This document shows positions 1-6,086 of a DNA stretch of 6,086 nucleotides, one piece after another. This stretch comes from Pseudofrankia asymbiotica (GTDB taxonomy: Bacteria; Actinomycetota; Actinomycetes; Frankiales; Frankiaceae). The notes under the pieces were generated by a model that was not told where the DNA came from, did no database searches, and saw nothing but the letters and a program-made list of their open reading frames with translations. Position numbers and translations under genes: made by a program. Where the stretch lies: NCBI RefSeq assembly GCF_001983105.1, contig NZ_MOMC01000062.1, forward strand, positions 30,629 to 36,714, written 5' to 3'. The stretch's first letter is position 1. Every line of letters starts with the position of its first letter.

Positions 1-866
1 GTACTGGTCAGGGGTAGCCAGCGGGGAAGGGTGGGATCGAGCTGGGCGTCGGCGGGGGCGAGGGTGGCGGCGGTGGTGGCGACCGGGACCATGTCGGGCT
101 GGTCGAGCCCGCGCAGCGCCGTGGCCAGGACCTGGCGGGCGTTGGTCTCGCGCTCGGCGGTGGGGAACCAGAACAGCACCGGTGTGCTGATCCTGGTGGC
201 CGTCGCGAGCCGCCCGTAGTCGCCGATCTTCAGGGCGAGGCGGCTGAGCTGTTCGGTGGCCCAGTCGAGTTCGAGGAACCATTCGATCTCGCCCCGGGCG
301 GACTTCCACCGTCCGTAGGCGTCGGGGCGGACCAAGTCCCCGAACGAGCGTAGGCAGCGGGTTTCTGACCACCAGGCGGTCAGGGTGCCGGGTGGGGTGG
401 GTTGGCGGGCGTGGGCGATGAGGTTGGTGAAGAAGCCGTTGACGGCGACGGTGTGCGCCAGACGCAGCGAGTGGGCGATGGCCATCGCACGGGCGTGGCG
501 GTAGCCGATCTCCTTGAGTTCGATGCCGTCCTCGGCGGCGAGCACGCTGGCGCCGGCGATGTCGCAGACGTAGTGCGCTGGGGGCTGTCCCTGCCCGACG
601 GGGATCAGGGGTTGGAAGCGGTCGAGGACCCGCCAGCGGTAGAGCTCGAGTAGCCGGCGGTTGGCGGCGCGGCGGCTGGTCCAGCCGGCCTCGACGATCT
701 GGTGGGTGGTCAGCACCCGGTGCTCGTGGACGAGCCGGGTGATCCACCGGTCGCGGGGGGACAGGTGGCGGGCGAGGTAGGTGACCAGCGCGGCGTCGGC
801 GACGACGCGGCCGGGGGCGCGGGGCGGGATGCGCAGGGCACGCTGGGGTTGCGGGTAGGCGACCAT
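1..866 (-). CDS. Replication-relaxation family protein (partial, 3' end missing)
   Basis: The frame opens at an ATG at 866 and is open to the left window edge, giving 288 visible residues without a stop. Residues about 38-85 read as a winged helix-turn-helix: a helix after DRWITRL, then LTTHQIVEAGW, then a recognition helix rich in Arg (SRRAANRRL) and a wing. The second part carries the pattern typical of the actinobacterial replication-relaxation family: EWFLELDWATEQL around residues 195-207, followed by K213 and Y217. Members usually sit directly after a VirD4-like coupling ATPase in conjugative elements, as here (16 nt after its stop). By family, a cytoplasmic DNA-binding protein in plasmid or ICE processing is expected, but the biochemical role is poorly established. 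The start is supported by GGAG 5 nt upstream (872-875). The family call is from motif recognition; the missing C-terminus cannot be judged. Confidence 0.85.
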   Translation of the reverse strand, partial: MVAYPQPQRALRIPPRAPGRVVADAALVTYLARHLSPRDRWITRLVHEHRVLTTHQIVEAGWTSRRAANRRLLELYRWRVLDRFQPLIPVGQGQPPAHYVCDIAGASVLAAEDGIELKEIGYRHARAMAIAHSLRLAHTVAVNGFFTNLIAHARQPTPPGTLTAWWSETRCLRSFGDLVRPDAYGRWKSARGEIEWFLELDWATEQLSRLALKIGDYGRLATATRISTPVLFWFPTAERETNARQVLATALRGLDQPDMVPVATTAATLAPADAQLDPTLPRWLPLTS

Positions 867-871
867 GAGAT

Positions 872-875
872 CTCC
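872..875 (-). promoter_or_regulatory. Ribosome binding site of the replication-relaxation gene
   Basis: GGAG on the minus strand lies 5 nt before the ATG at 866, inside the 16-nt gap after the coupling-protein stop codon. It fixes the start and shows that the two genes are transcribed together but have separate initiation signals. Confidence 0.6.
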
Positions 876-882
876 GTGGTGG

Positions 883-3381
883 TCAGTTTGCGGATCGGCG
901 GGGGTCGGCCTGCGCCTGCGGGGCCGTCGGGTCCGGCTGCGTCGGTGCAGGGGCGGGCGCACGGCGGCGCAGCTCCCGACGGATCTGGGCGGCCCGGCCC
1001 GGTACCGGGGCGGGTAGCTTCTCGGTGCGCAGCGTGAAGGCCGGGGCTTCTTCTCCGGTGACGACGAGGCGGGCGGCGGCGTGGAAGACGCCGAGGTTGG
1101 CCAGGTCGTGTTCGGACAGGCGGGGCTCGACGTGGCGGACGAGCCGTTTCGCGTCGGCCGGCGACATCGTGAAGTAGATCTTGCTGCGGGCGTTCGCGGC
1201 GATGCTCTCTTCGAGATGCCGGGGCAGCTGGGCGAGGTTCTGATGCGCGAGGGTGATGCCGAGGCGGTAGCCGCGCGCGGCGGCGAGCATGTCCTCCAGC
1301 GCGTACGGAAGCGTGAGGAAATTGTGTGCTTCGTCCAAATACAGAGAGGCGTCGGGCCTTCTGCCCTGGGGCATGCGGGCGCGCCGGGTGGTGGCCTGCC
1401 AGACGGCTGAGACGACGATCGAGCCCATGAGCGCCGCGGTCTCGACGCCGAGGGCGTCCTGGGCGATCCGGACCAGGCACACCCCGCCCTGGTTGAGCAC
1501 GGCGTCCATGTCGACGGTGGACGGGCCGGCGGCGATCGCGGCCCGCACGAACGGGCGTAGCAGGAAGCCGCGCAGCTTGTTCATCAGCGGGGCAATGGCG
1601 TGTGCCCGCGCGGGTCCGGACAGGGCCTCGTACCACTGCCAGAAACCGGCCAGGATCGCGTTGTCGATCTCACCGACCAGGCGCTCCCGGTAGGCGACGT
1701 CAGTCAGGAGCCTGGGCAGGTTGGTCAGAACGGGGACCTCGGGCTGGGCGGCGAGGGTGAGCAGCCCGGCACGGAAGATGTCGTCGGTCCGTGGGCCCCA
1801 GGACTCGTGGTAGACCCGACTGAAGATCGACACGAGGTTGTCGACGGCGCGGGCCCGGTCGGGCTGATCCAACGGGTTGAGGCAGGGTGTTTGCCTGGAG
1901 GATTCGGCGTCGAACAGGACAAGGCGGTCGACGGCATCCAGCGGGTAGCGGGCGAGGATGTCGATGATCTGGTCGCCCTTCGGGTCGACGTTGACCACCC
2001 CACGGCCGGCGGCGACGTCGTCCAACGTCATCCGGGCGAGTAGCTCGGACTTGCCGGAACCGGTGGCGCCGAGAATGTGCAGGTGATGGCGGGCGTCTGG
2101 AATCCGCAGGCCGACCGGGCGGGCATGACCCGCGTCGGAGCGGCCGAGCGGGCGGATATTCGGACCGGCAGCGGCGACATCGGGCGGTGGCGCGACCGCT
2201 TTTGCCCCGGCGCGTTGCAGGCCGGGGGTCGCCTCGTCGACCGGCAGGTGGGCCAGCGAGCCGACCTCGGCGACCGACAGCAGGTCCCCGTGGCCGAGCT
2301 GGCGGGCGGCGAGGACGGGCAGCGGGCGGCGCAGCCGGGCCCGCTTGTAGTAGTTGTGCTCGCCGTAGGCGGCGAACGCCGACGCGATCGCGTGCGCCCG
2401 GCCGCGCAGCTGCCCGCCGACCCGGGCGGCGGTGTCCTCGTCGGCGTACTCGTCGAGAACAGCGACGACGGCGTAGCGGACGCGGACCTCGAACTGGGCG
2501 CCGCGGCCCTTGGCGACGATCGCGCGGTCCTCCGCCGAGAGCGCGAGGGAGGTCTGATGGTCGACCTTCGCCGGCGCGGGAGTCCGGCGGGTGCGCCGGG
2601 TTCGGCCCATGTGGGGGGTGAGTAGGTCGAGCAGGTCGCCGAGCAGGGTGGCCGAGCCGCCGGCGCGCACGCGGCGGGCCGACCGGCGGGCTTTGGCGAC
2701 GCGGTGGCCGGTGACCGGGCGGGCCAGGATCTGCACGGCCGCCCGTTGGGTGCGGGCAAGCCCGCCGGGGGCGGCGAGCAGCGCGCGGACCGGGTCGACG
2801 TCATGATCTGTACGGATCGGGAGCGCTTCTGCCCGGCCCAGGCGCAGTTCCCCGCCGGCGGCCAGCAGCCGCCTGCCGGGCCGGGCCAGGACGGGCAGCG
2901 GCGCGCGGGCGGGGGCGGTCCGGGTGTGGGCGCCGGGCCAGGCTGCCTCGATGGCCCGTTCGACGAATCCCTCGGGGACGACGCCGGGGACCCAGATCTG
3001 GATGCGGACCCCGTCGGCGTCGAACAGGTACTCCCACACCAGGTGCGGCTGGCCGACCAGCCGTCGCCACGACGGTCGTAGCAGGCCGAGCAGGTTCGCC
3101 CACAGCGCGCCCGCGCCCGCCGGGTCGACGGTGGGTGGGGCCAGCACGGTGACGAGACGGGCGCCGGCGATCAGCCGCTGCTGGTAGCGGCGGCGCATCC
3201 GCCGACGCAGGGTGACCAGGCCGGCGGCGGTGCCGGCGAGCAGCGGGCCGGCGACGGGTCCCCAGGCCACCGCCCATGCCCGCAGGTGGCCTAGCAGCTG
3301 GTGCAGGAAGCCCCAGGGGTCGGTCAGGTAGGTGGCAAGCGGCGACGACGGCGTGGTCGCCGCCGCGGCGAGCAGGTCCAT
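883..3381 (-). CDS. VirD4/TraG-like type IV coupling protein (conjugative DNA transfer ATPase)
   Basis: This 832-aa protein is the expected inner-membrane ATPase that links the DNA-protein transfer substrate to a type IV secretion channel. One hydrophobic segment at about residues 36-59 is followed by a very basic stretch (LRRRMRRRY), fitting a membrane anchor with a cytoplasmic remainder. The P-loop GATGSGKS is at 438-445, followed by a VNVDPKGDQ segment. Walker B is LYLDEAHNF with D683 and E684, and an AHQN sensor-like motif has Q714. The C-terminus (last about 35 residues) is Pro/Ala-rich and probably disordered. Length and domain order suit the actinobacterial family. The frame is open upstream to 3882, but the start at 3381 is preferred: GGAG lies 9 nt upstream, and the extension is Ser/Thr/Arg-rich and overlaps the integrase. 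An ATG at 3396 would add only five residues. No VirB4 or PrgI gene sits upstream, which is unusual for this operon type. Confidence 0.92.
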   Translation of the reverse strand: MDLLAAAATTPSSPLATYLTDPWGFLHQLLGHLRAWAVAWGPVAGPLLAGTAAGLVTLRRRMRRRYQQRLIAGARLVTVLAPPTVDPAGAGALWANLLGLLRPSWRRLVGQPHLVWEYLFDADGVRIQIWVPGVVPEGFVERAIEAAWPGAHTRTAPARAPLPVLARPGRRLLAAGGELRLGRAEALPIRTDHDVDPVRALLAAPGGLARTQRAAVQILARPVTGHRVAKARRSARRVRAGGSATLLGDLLDLLTPHMGRTRRTRRTPAPAKVDHQTSLALSAEDRAIVAKGRGAQFEVRVRYAVVAVLDEYADEDTAARVGGQLRGRAHAIASAFAAYGEHNYYKRARLRRPLPVLAARQLGHGDLLSVAEVGSLAHLPVDEATPGLQRAGAKAVAPPPDVAAAGPNIRPLGRSDAGHARPVGLRIPDARHHLHILGATGSGKSELLARMTLDDVAAGRGVVNVDPKGDQIIDILARYPLDAVDRLVLFDAESSRQTPCLNPLDQPDRARAVDNLVSIFSRVYHESWGPRTDDIFRAGLLTLAAQPEVPVLTNLPRLLTDVAYRERLVGEIDNAILAGFWQWYEALSGPARAHAIAPLMNKLRGFLLRPFVRAAIAAGPSTVDMDAVLNQGGVCLVRIAQDALGVETAALMGSIVVSAVWQATTRRARMPQGRRPDASLYLDEAHNFLTLPYALEDMLAAARGYRLGITLAHQNLAQLPRHLEESIAANARSKIYFTMSPADAKRLVRHVEPRLSEHDLANLGVFHAAARLVVTGEEAPAFTLRTEKLPAPVPGRAAQIRRELRRRAPAPAPTQPDPTAPQAQADPRRSAN

Positions 3382-3390
3382 GGTTACGAT

Positions 3391-3394
3391 CTCC
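3391..3394 (-). promoter_or_regulatory. Ribosome binding site deciding the coupling-protein start
   Basis: GGAG on the minus strand sits 9 nt before the ATG at 3381 and overlaps the alternative ATG at 3396. The alternative start has no comparable purine-rich site, so 3381 is favoured. Confidence 0.55.
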
Positions 3395-3409
3395 ATACGG
3401 CTACGGCGG

Positions 3410-3626
3410 TCAGGCGGGGTCGAGGTAGATCTGGCCGTCGGGATCGGCCGGGTCATCCGGTGCGGCGAGATCGAAGAAGCCGTCGTCGTCCCCGTCATGG
3501 GGGCCAGCGGCGAGTTCAGCCGGGTTCGTTGCGGGAATTTCTCGGAGTTGCCTCGGGCCAGCGATCGCGAGCGGCCGGATGCTTTCGGTGCCGCAGGGAC
3601 TGGTGGACCACGGCCGTTGTCGACAT
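3410..3626 (-). pseudogene. Possible small acidic protein gene, frameshifted or truncated
   Basis: The minus-strand frame ending in TGA at 3410-3412 gives a strongly acidic tail with motifs HDGDDDGFFDLAAPDDP and GQIYLDPA. Third codon positions are GC-rich, and it stops 28 nt before the coupling-protein start, as an operon partner would. This frame has no ATG, GTG or TTG between its stop and the integrase gene. A neighbouring frame has an ATG at 3626 (MSTTAVVHQSL) that runs to a stop near 3520. Shifting by one base around 3541-3550 would join the two into a product of about 72 aa. The reading is therefore a frameshifted small gene, a remnant cut by insertion of the recombination module, or a chance open frame. 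The family is not recognised. The tail from 3550 to 3410 is the better-supported part. Confidence 0.3.
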
Positions 3627-3644
3627 GCCGTCGGGATTTCCGAC
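3618..3644. repeat. Two adjacent short palindromes upstream of the integrase
   Basis: TGTCGACA (3618-3625) is a perfect 8-bp palindrome. Five bases further on, GTCGG-GATTT-CCGAC (3630-3644) is a 5-bp inverted repeat with a 5-nt spacer. They lie about 70-95 nt before the integrase GTG, where an operator or a recombinase arm/core site could be expected. Short GC-rich palindromes arise by chance in such DNA, so this is only a candidate site. Confidence 0.3.
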
Positions 3645-3701
3645 AGGACGCCCGGGTGTTCGAGGCATGGTCGTTCCCGTCGAGGTGAGGGATCGGCCTG
3701 C

Positions 3702-3706
3702 GGAGG
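3702..3706 (+). promoter_or_regulatory. Ribosome binding site deciding the integrase GTG start
   Basis: A strong GGAGG sits 6 nt before GTG at 3713. It selects this GTG as the start; the recombinase has no upstream in-frame start with a better signal. Confidence 0.75.
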
Positions 3707-3712
3707 TGTCCG

Positions 3713-4801
3713 GTGGCGTTGGCGATCGTCCGGTCGATCGACGCGCCCCGGAGCGTGCGGACCGAGCAGGAACGTGAGGATTTCGAGCAGGAGCTGGTCG
3801 ACCAGTACCTGTTGGCGTCGCTCGGAGCCGGTAACGGGGACGGCTGGGTCGCCCAGGACCGGGCGGTGATCTTCGAGTTCACCCGGTTCCTGGATGGTCC
3901 GGTGTGGAAGGCGCAGCCGCGGGATGCTGATCGTTTCCTTGTCCATCAGCGCAGGGACTTGGGTCGGGCTCGGCAGACGGTGCAGCAGAAGGCATGGGCG
4001 GTCGGGCGCTTCTTCGACTTCCTGATTGATCGCTACCAGGCAGATATCCATGCGCTGACTGGCTGTGTGGTGTCCCAGCCGATCGACGAGCACAACCGGC
4101 CGGCGAAGGCGGACTACGGGGTTGCCCGCGTCCCGCCGTCCGATGAGGAGGTCGAGGCGCTGTTCGCGGGCTGGCGGGACTCGCTCGGGCACGCGCGGAA
4201 GTTTCTGACCGCGGCGCGGGACTACCTGGCTGCGTCGTTGTGGCGGCGTGCCGGGCTGCGGATCCAGGAGACCTACATGCTCGACATCCGGGACTGGCGC
4301 CGCGACCTCGGTGAGTTCGGCAAACTGCACATCCGGTTCGGGAAAGGCAGCCGCGGCCGGGGCCCGAAGACACGGCTGGTCCCCGCGATCAACGCGGTCG
4401 CGGATTTGCTCGACTGGTGGATGGTCGACGTGCGCCACCAGTTCGGCGACGACTGGAACGCGCCGGACGCCCCACTGCTGCCCGGAGAGCGGCGCGACCC
4501 GCACTCCGGCTTCTGTCGGCGGGCGTGCGATCAGTCGTTGCGGGACGGGCTCGCCGCGGCGACGCGGCGGTGGCTGCCCGGCTGGGAGGGGCGACTGACT
4601 CCGCATACGCTGCGGCATTACTGCGCCTCGTCGCTTTATTCGCGAGGAATGGACTTGAAAGCGATCCAGGAAATCCTCGGTCACGAGTGGCTGTCGACGA
4701 CGACCCGGTATATCCACGTCCAGTCCGACCATATCGAGCAGGCGTGGGCCATCTCCAACCGGCGAATCGAAGAACGTCTCGGACAGCTGGAGGAAAGGTA
4801 G
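3713..4801 (+). CDS. Tyrosine recombinase/integrase
   Basis: This 362-aa site-specific recombinase has a complete catalytic set. R183 lies in AGLRIQE, K211 in FGKGSRGRG (the beta-hairpin lysine), H298-R301-H302 in HTLRH, H324 and W326 in GHEWLS, and the nucleophile Y333 in TRYIHV. The N-terminal part, about residues 20-120, is helical with QTVQQKAWAVGRFFDFL and fits a SAM-like core-binding domain; the catalytic domain follows from about 135. By family it cuts and rejoins DNA through a covalent 3'-phosphotyrosine, for integration, excision or transposition. The GTG start is set by GGAGG 6 nt upstream. The stop is only 4 nt before the helix-turn-helix gene, so the genes form one transcript. Length and tandem context resemble the first recombinase of multi-recombinase transposons as much as a classical phage or ICE integrase. 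The target site is unknown. Confidence 0.95.
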   Translation: MALAIVRSIDAPRSVRTEQEREDFEQELVDQYLLASLGAGNGDGWVAQDRAVIFEFTRFLDGPVWKAQPRDADRFLVHQRRDLGRARQTVQQKAWAVGRFFDFLIDRYQADIHALTGCVVSQPIDEHNRPAKADYGVARVPPSDEEVEALFAGWRDSLGHARKFLTAARDYLAASLWRRAGLRIQETYMLDIRDWRRDLGEFGKLHIRFGKGSRGRGPKTRLVPAINAVADLLDWWMVDVRHQFGDDWNAPDAPLLPGERRDPHSGFCRRACDQSLRDGLAAATRRWLPGWEGRLTPHTLRHYCASSLYSRGMDLKAIQEILGHEWLSTTTRYIHVQSDHIEQAWAISNRRIEERLGQLEER

Positions 4802-4805
4802 CCCG

Positions 4806-5117
4806 ATGCGTTGGAACCTGCGGATGAAGGCTGCCGAGGCGGGGATCTGGAAGTCCACCGAGATGCGCCGGCGGCTCGCGGACGCCGGCCTGGAGATCTC
4901 GGCGGGGAAGATGTCCGGGCTGTGGATCGGGAACCCGACGACGATCCGGCTCGACGACCTGGACGTGATCTGCGCGGTGCTCGGCTGCACGCCGAGCGAT
5001 CTGCTCCTCTGCGAGCCGGACGTGGTCGCGGCCCGCCGGCCCAGACAGGTCCAGACTGCCGCTCCGTCGCCGGTCGTCCCGCGGCTGGGTCGGCACCGGT
5101 CGGTTCCACCGGCATGA
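4806..5117 (+). CDS. Small Cro/CI-type helix-turn-helix protein
   Basis: The protein has 103 aa. Residues about 16-70 form a five-helix Cro/CI-like DNA-binding fold: helix TEMRRRLADAG, then a turn with ISAGKMSGLWIG as the probable recognition helix (about 33-42), then TTIRLDDLDVICAVLGC and the family-typical ending TPSDLL. Residues 72-103 are a basic, Pro-rich, probably disordered tail. The start ATG lies 4 nt after the recombinase stop, with a purine-rich stretch (GGAGGAAAGG, 4789-4798) upstream. The stop TGA overlaps the next gene's ATG. Its place between two recombination-module genes suggests a repressor of the module or an accessory factor that guides the recombinase (excisionase-like role). 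The domain is seen; the role is inferred. Confidence 0.85.
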   Translation: MRWNLRMKAAEAGIWKSTEMRRRLADAGLEISAGKMSGLWIGNPTTIRLDDLDVICAVLGCTPSDLLLCEPDVVAARRPRQVQTAAPSPVVPRLGRHRSVPPA

Positions 5118-6086
5118 CTACCCGTCGGCGGCATCTGTGCGAGTCCTGCGGGCAGCGGCCACCGGCAATGCGGGAGATCCCGATCTGTTTCGACTGCTGG
5201 CCCGGCGGGCCGGTCACCCCGCCACCGTGTCGGCAGTGCAGATCGACGGAGAACTACTACACCTCGGGGCTGTGTGCTCGCTGCCATCCGCAGGCCCCCG
5301 GCGGGAAAACAGCCGACCCGCGGCGGACAGTCGTCGTGGATTCCTGCCCTGACTGCCACGCGTGGGGCGCCACGAGGACCACCGGCTGGCTGTGCGCCGG
5401 TTGCGGCCACTGGCGGGAGAAATACCCCGTCAGTACCTGCACGGCATGCCGCCACGAGAAGCCCGTCGATCCCGACGGCGCCTGCCGGCTGTGTGTCCGG
5501 CAGCGGCGCATGGTGAACACCCTGTTCGGCGGACGAGTTTCGCTGGCCGAGGCGAACCGGTACGGCCAGCAGACGTTCCTGGCCGACATGTTCTACCGCG
5601 CGAACAGCCGCCGGCCGCGCCCGCCTGCCGACACCTCGGACAAGCCTTCGCCGCCGATCCGCCCAGTCGATCACCGCCAGCTCGTGCTGTTTCCCGCCCA
5701 CCGCGACCTGGCCGCCGGTGCGGCCCGCGGGTTCGAACCGCCGCCGGACCCGATGCTCGACGGCGCGTTGTGGGCCGTCGCCGGTGAGCACGCCGACCGG
5801 CATGGCTGGAGCGTCTGGGTGCTTGAGCGCACCCGGCGCGCGCTGCGGATTCTGCTCGCGCTCCAGGACACCCCGGGCACCCCGATCCTCGCCAGCGACG
5901 TTGCGGCGCTCTCCACGATCGGGTTGCCGGTTCGGCCCACCAGCGAGGTGCTCGCCGCCGCGGGGATGTTCGTGGACAACCGCGTGCCGGCGATCGTGCG
6001 CTGGTTCGACCAGCAAGTCGCCGACCTGCCCGAGCAGATCCGCACCGAACTCGGCGTGTGGTTCGACATCGCGCGCAACGGCAGCA
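5114..6086 (+). CDS. Large zinc-ribbon protein, probable recombinase partner (partial, 3' end missing)
   Basis: The gene starts at ATG 5114, sharing ATGA with the stop of the preceding gene, so translation is probably coupled; no strong ribosome site of its own is seen. It is open to the right edge with 324 visible residues. The N-terminal 130 residues contain eight CxxC pairs at C9/12, 25/28, 39/42, 54/57, 78/81, 94/97, 109/112 and 124/127. The spacing alternates regularly at 11-12 residues within units, as expected for four tandem zinc ribbons. A Pro/Arg-rich linker (about 164-205) follows, then a largely helical part (about 210-324) ending in EQIRTELGVWFDIARNGS. This ending resembles the segment before the core-binding domain in large actinobacterial integrase-like proteins recalled from such modules. 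A C-terminal tyrosine recombinase domain beyond the window is therefore possible but not seen. Alternatives are a DNA-binding accessory protein or a transposition target selector. Confidence 0.8.
   Translation, partial: MTTRRRHLCESCGQRPPAMREIPICFDCWPGGPVTPPPCRQCRSTENYYTSGLCARCHPQAPGGKTADPRRTVVVDSCPDCHAWGATRTTGWLCAGCGHWREKYPVSTCTACRHEKPVDPDGACRLCVRQRRMVNTLFGGRVSLAEANRYGQQTFLADMFYRANSRRPRPPADTSDKPSPPIRPVDHRQLVLFPAHRDLAAGAARGFEPPPDPMLDGALWAVAGEHADRHGWSVWVLERTRRALRILLALQDTPGTPILASDVAALSTIGLPVRPTSEVLAAAGMFVDNRVPAIVRWFDQQVADLPEQIRTELGVWFDIARNGS

Larger units (their letters stand above)
3382..3712. other. Divergent intergenic region between coupling protein and integrase
   Basis: This gap of 331 nt separates the minus-strand conjugation genes from the plus-strand recombination module. 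Its left part (3410-3550) reads on the minus strand like the C-terminus of a small acidic protein. Its right part (about 3600-3712) is the only space for the integrase promoter and holds two short palindromes. No convincing -35/-10 pair was found by eye: CCGACA at 3640-3645 and CATGGT at 3665-3670 is the best plus-strand pairing, but the match is poor and the spacer is 19 nt. No tRNA-like sequence or recognisable attachment core was seen. Confidence 0.6.

Noticed and set aside
710..1636. 308-codon minus-strand open frame overlapping the coupling-protein 3' end and the start of the replication-relaxation gene
   Set aside because: It is a shadow frame of low complexity (Arg, Pro, Ala) over two genes with clear motifs in other frames.
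3382..3882. N-terminal extension of the coupling protein up to an ATG at 3882
   Set aside because: The added 167 residues are Ser/Thr/Arg-rich with no domain, overlap the integrase gene and its ribosome site, and a good start with GGAG exists at 3381.
3713..4801. The tyrosine recombinase acting as a conjugative relaxase, as TcpM of clostridial plasmid pCW3 does
   Set aside because: All catalytic recombinase residues are intact and the gene is in an operon with a separate DNA-binding module rather than with the transfer genes, so ordinary recombination is the simpler reading.
5728..5741. GGTTCGAACC, resembling a tRNA T-loop and thus a possible attachment site
   Set aside because: It lies inside the zinc-ribbon gene's reading frame (RGFEPP), the T-stem does not pair beyond a few bases, and no anticodon or acceptor arm is nearby.
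3410..6016. 868-codon open frame on the minus strand across the whole recombination module
   Set aside because: It is antisense to three convincing genes, is rich in Arg and Pro with no recognisable domain, and exists because stop codons are rare in GC-rich DNA. Only its last about 46 codons, outside the plus-strand genes, look coding.

Overview
The window is very GC-rich, and its coding frames end almost every codon in G or C. Together with the protein families present, this points to a high-GC actinomycete (Streptomyces, Frankia, Pseudonocardia or similar); the genus cannot be fixed from the sequence. It looks like part of an integrative conjugative element or conjugative plasmid.

Left half (1-3381, minus strand): two co-oriented conjugation genes. 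A VirD4/TraG-like coupling ATPase (883-3381, 832 aa, intact Walker A and B) is followed after 16 nt by a replication-relaxation family protein with an N-terminal winged helix. The second gene is cut by the left edge of the window after 288 codons. Together they suggest DNA substrate handling and delivery to a secretion channel whose other genes lie outside the window.

Middle (3382-3712): a 331-nt divergent gap. It holds the coding-like tail of a small acidic protein just upstream of the coupling ATPase. That frame has no canonical start and is probably a frameshifted or truncated small gene. Two short palindromes lie at the head of the integrase side.

Right half (3713-6086, plus strand): a tightly packed three-gene module. 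It contains a catalytically complete tyrosine recombinase (362 aa), a 103-aa Cro/CI-type helix-turn-helix protein starting 4 nt later, and an ATGA-overlapping large protein that runs off the right edge. The visible 324 residues of the large protein start with eight evenly paired CxxC knuckles, read here as four tandem zinc ribbons, followed by a helical region resembling the DNA-binding part of large actinobacterial integrases. The working model is a self-contained recombination module (recombinase, small DNA-binding regulator or directionality factor, zinc-ribbon partner) that either moves the conjugative element or has inserted next to the coupling-protein gene.

The zinc-ribbon gene and its coupling to the recombinase are the most interesting part. 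No tRNA, rRNA, CRISPR array or classical insertion sequence was recognised.
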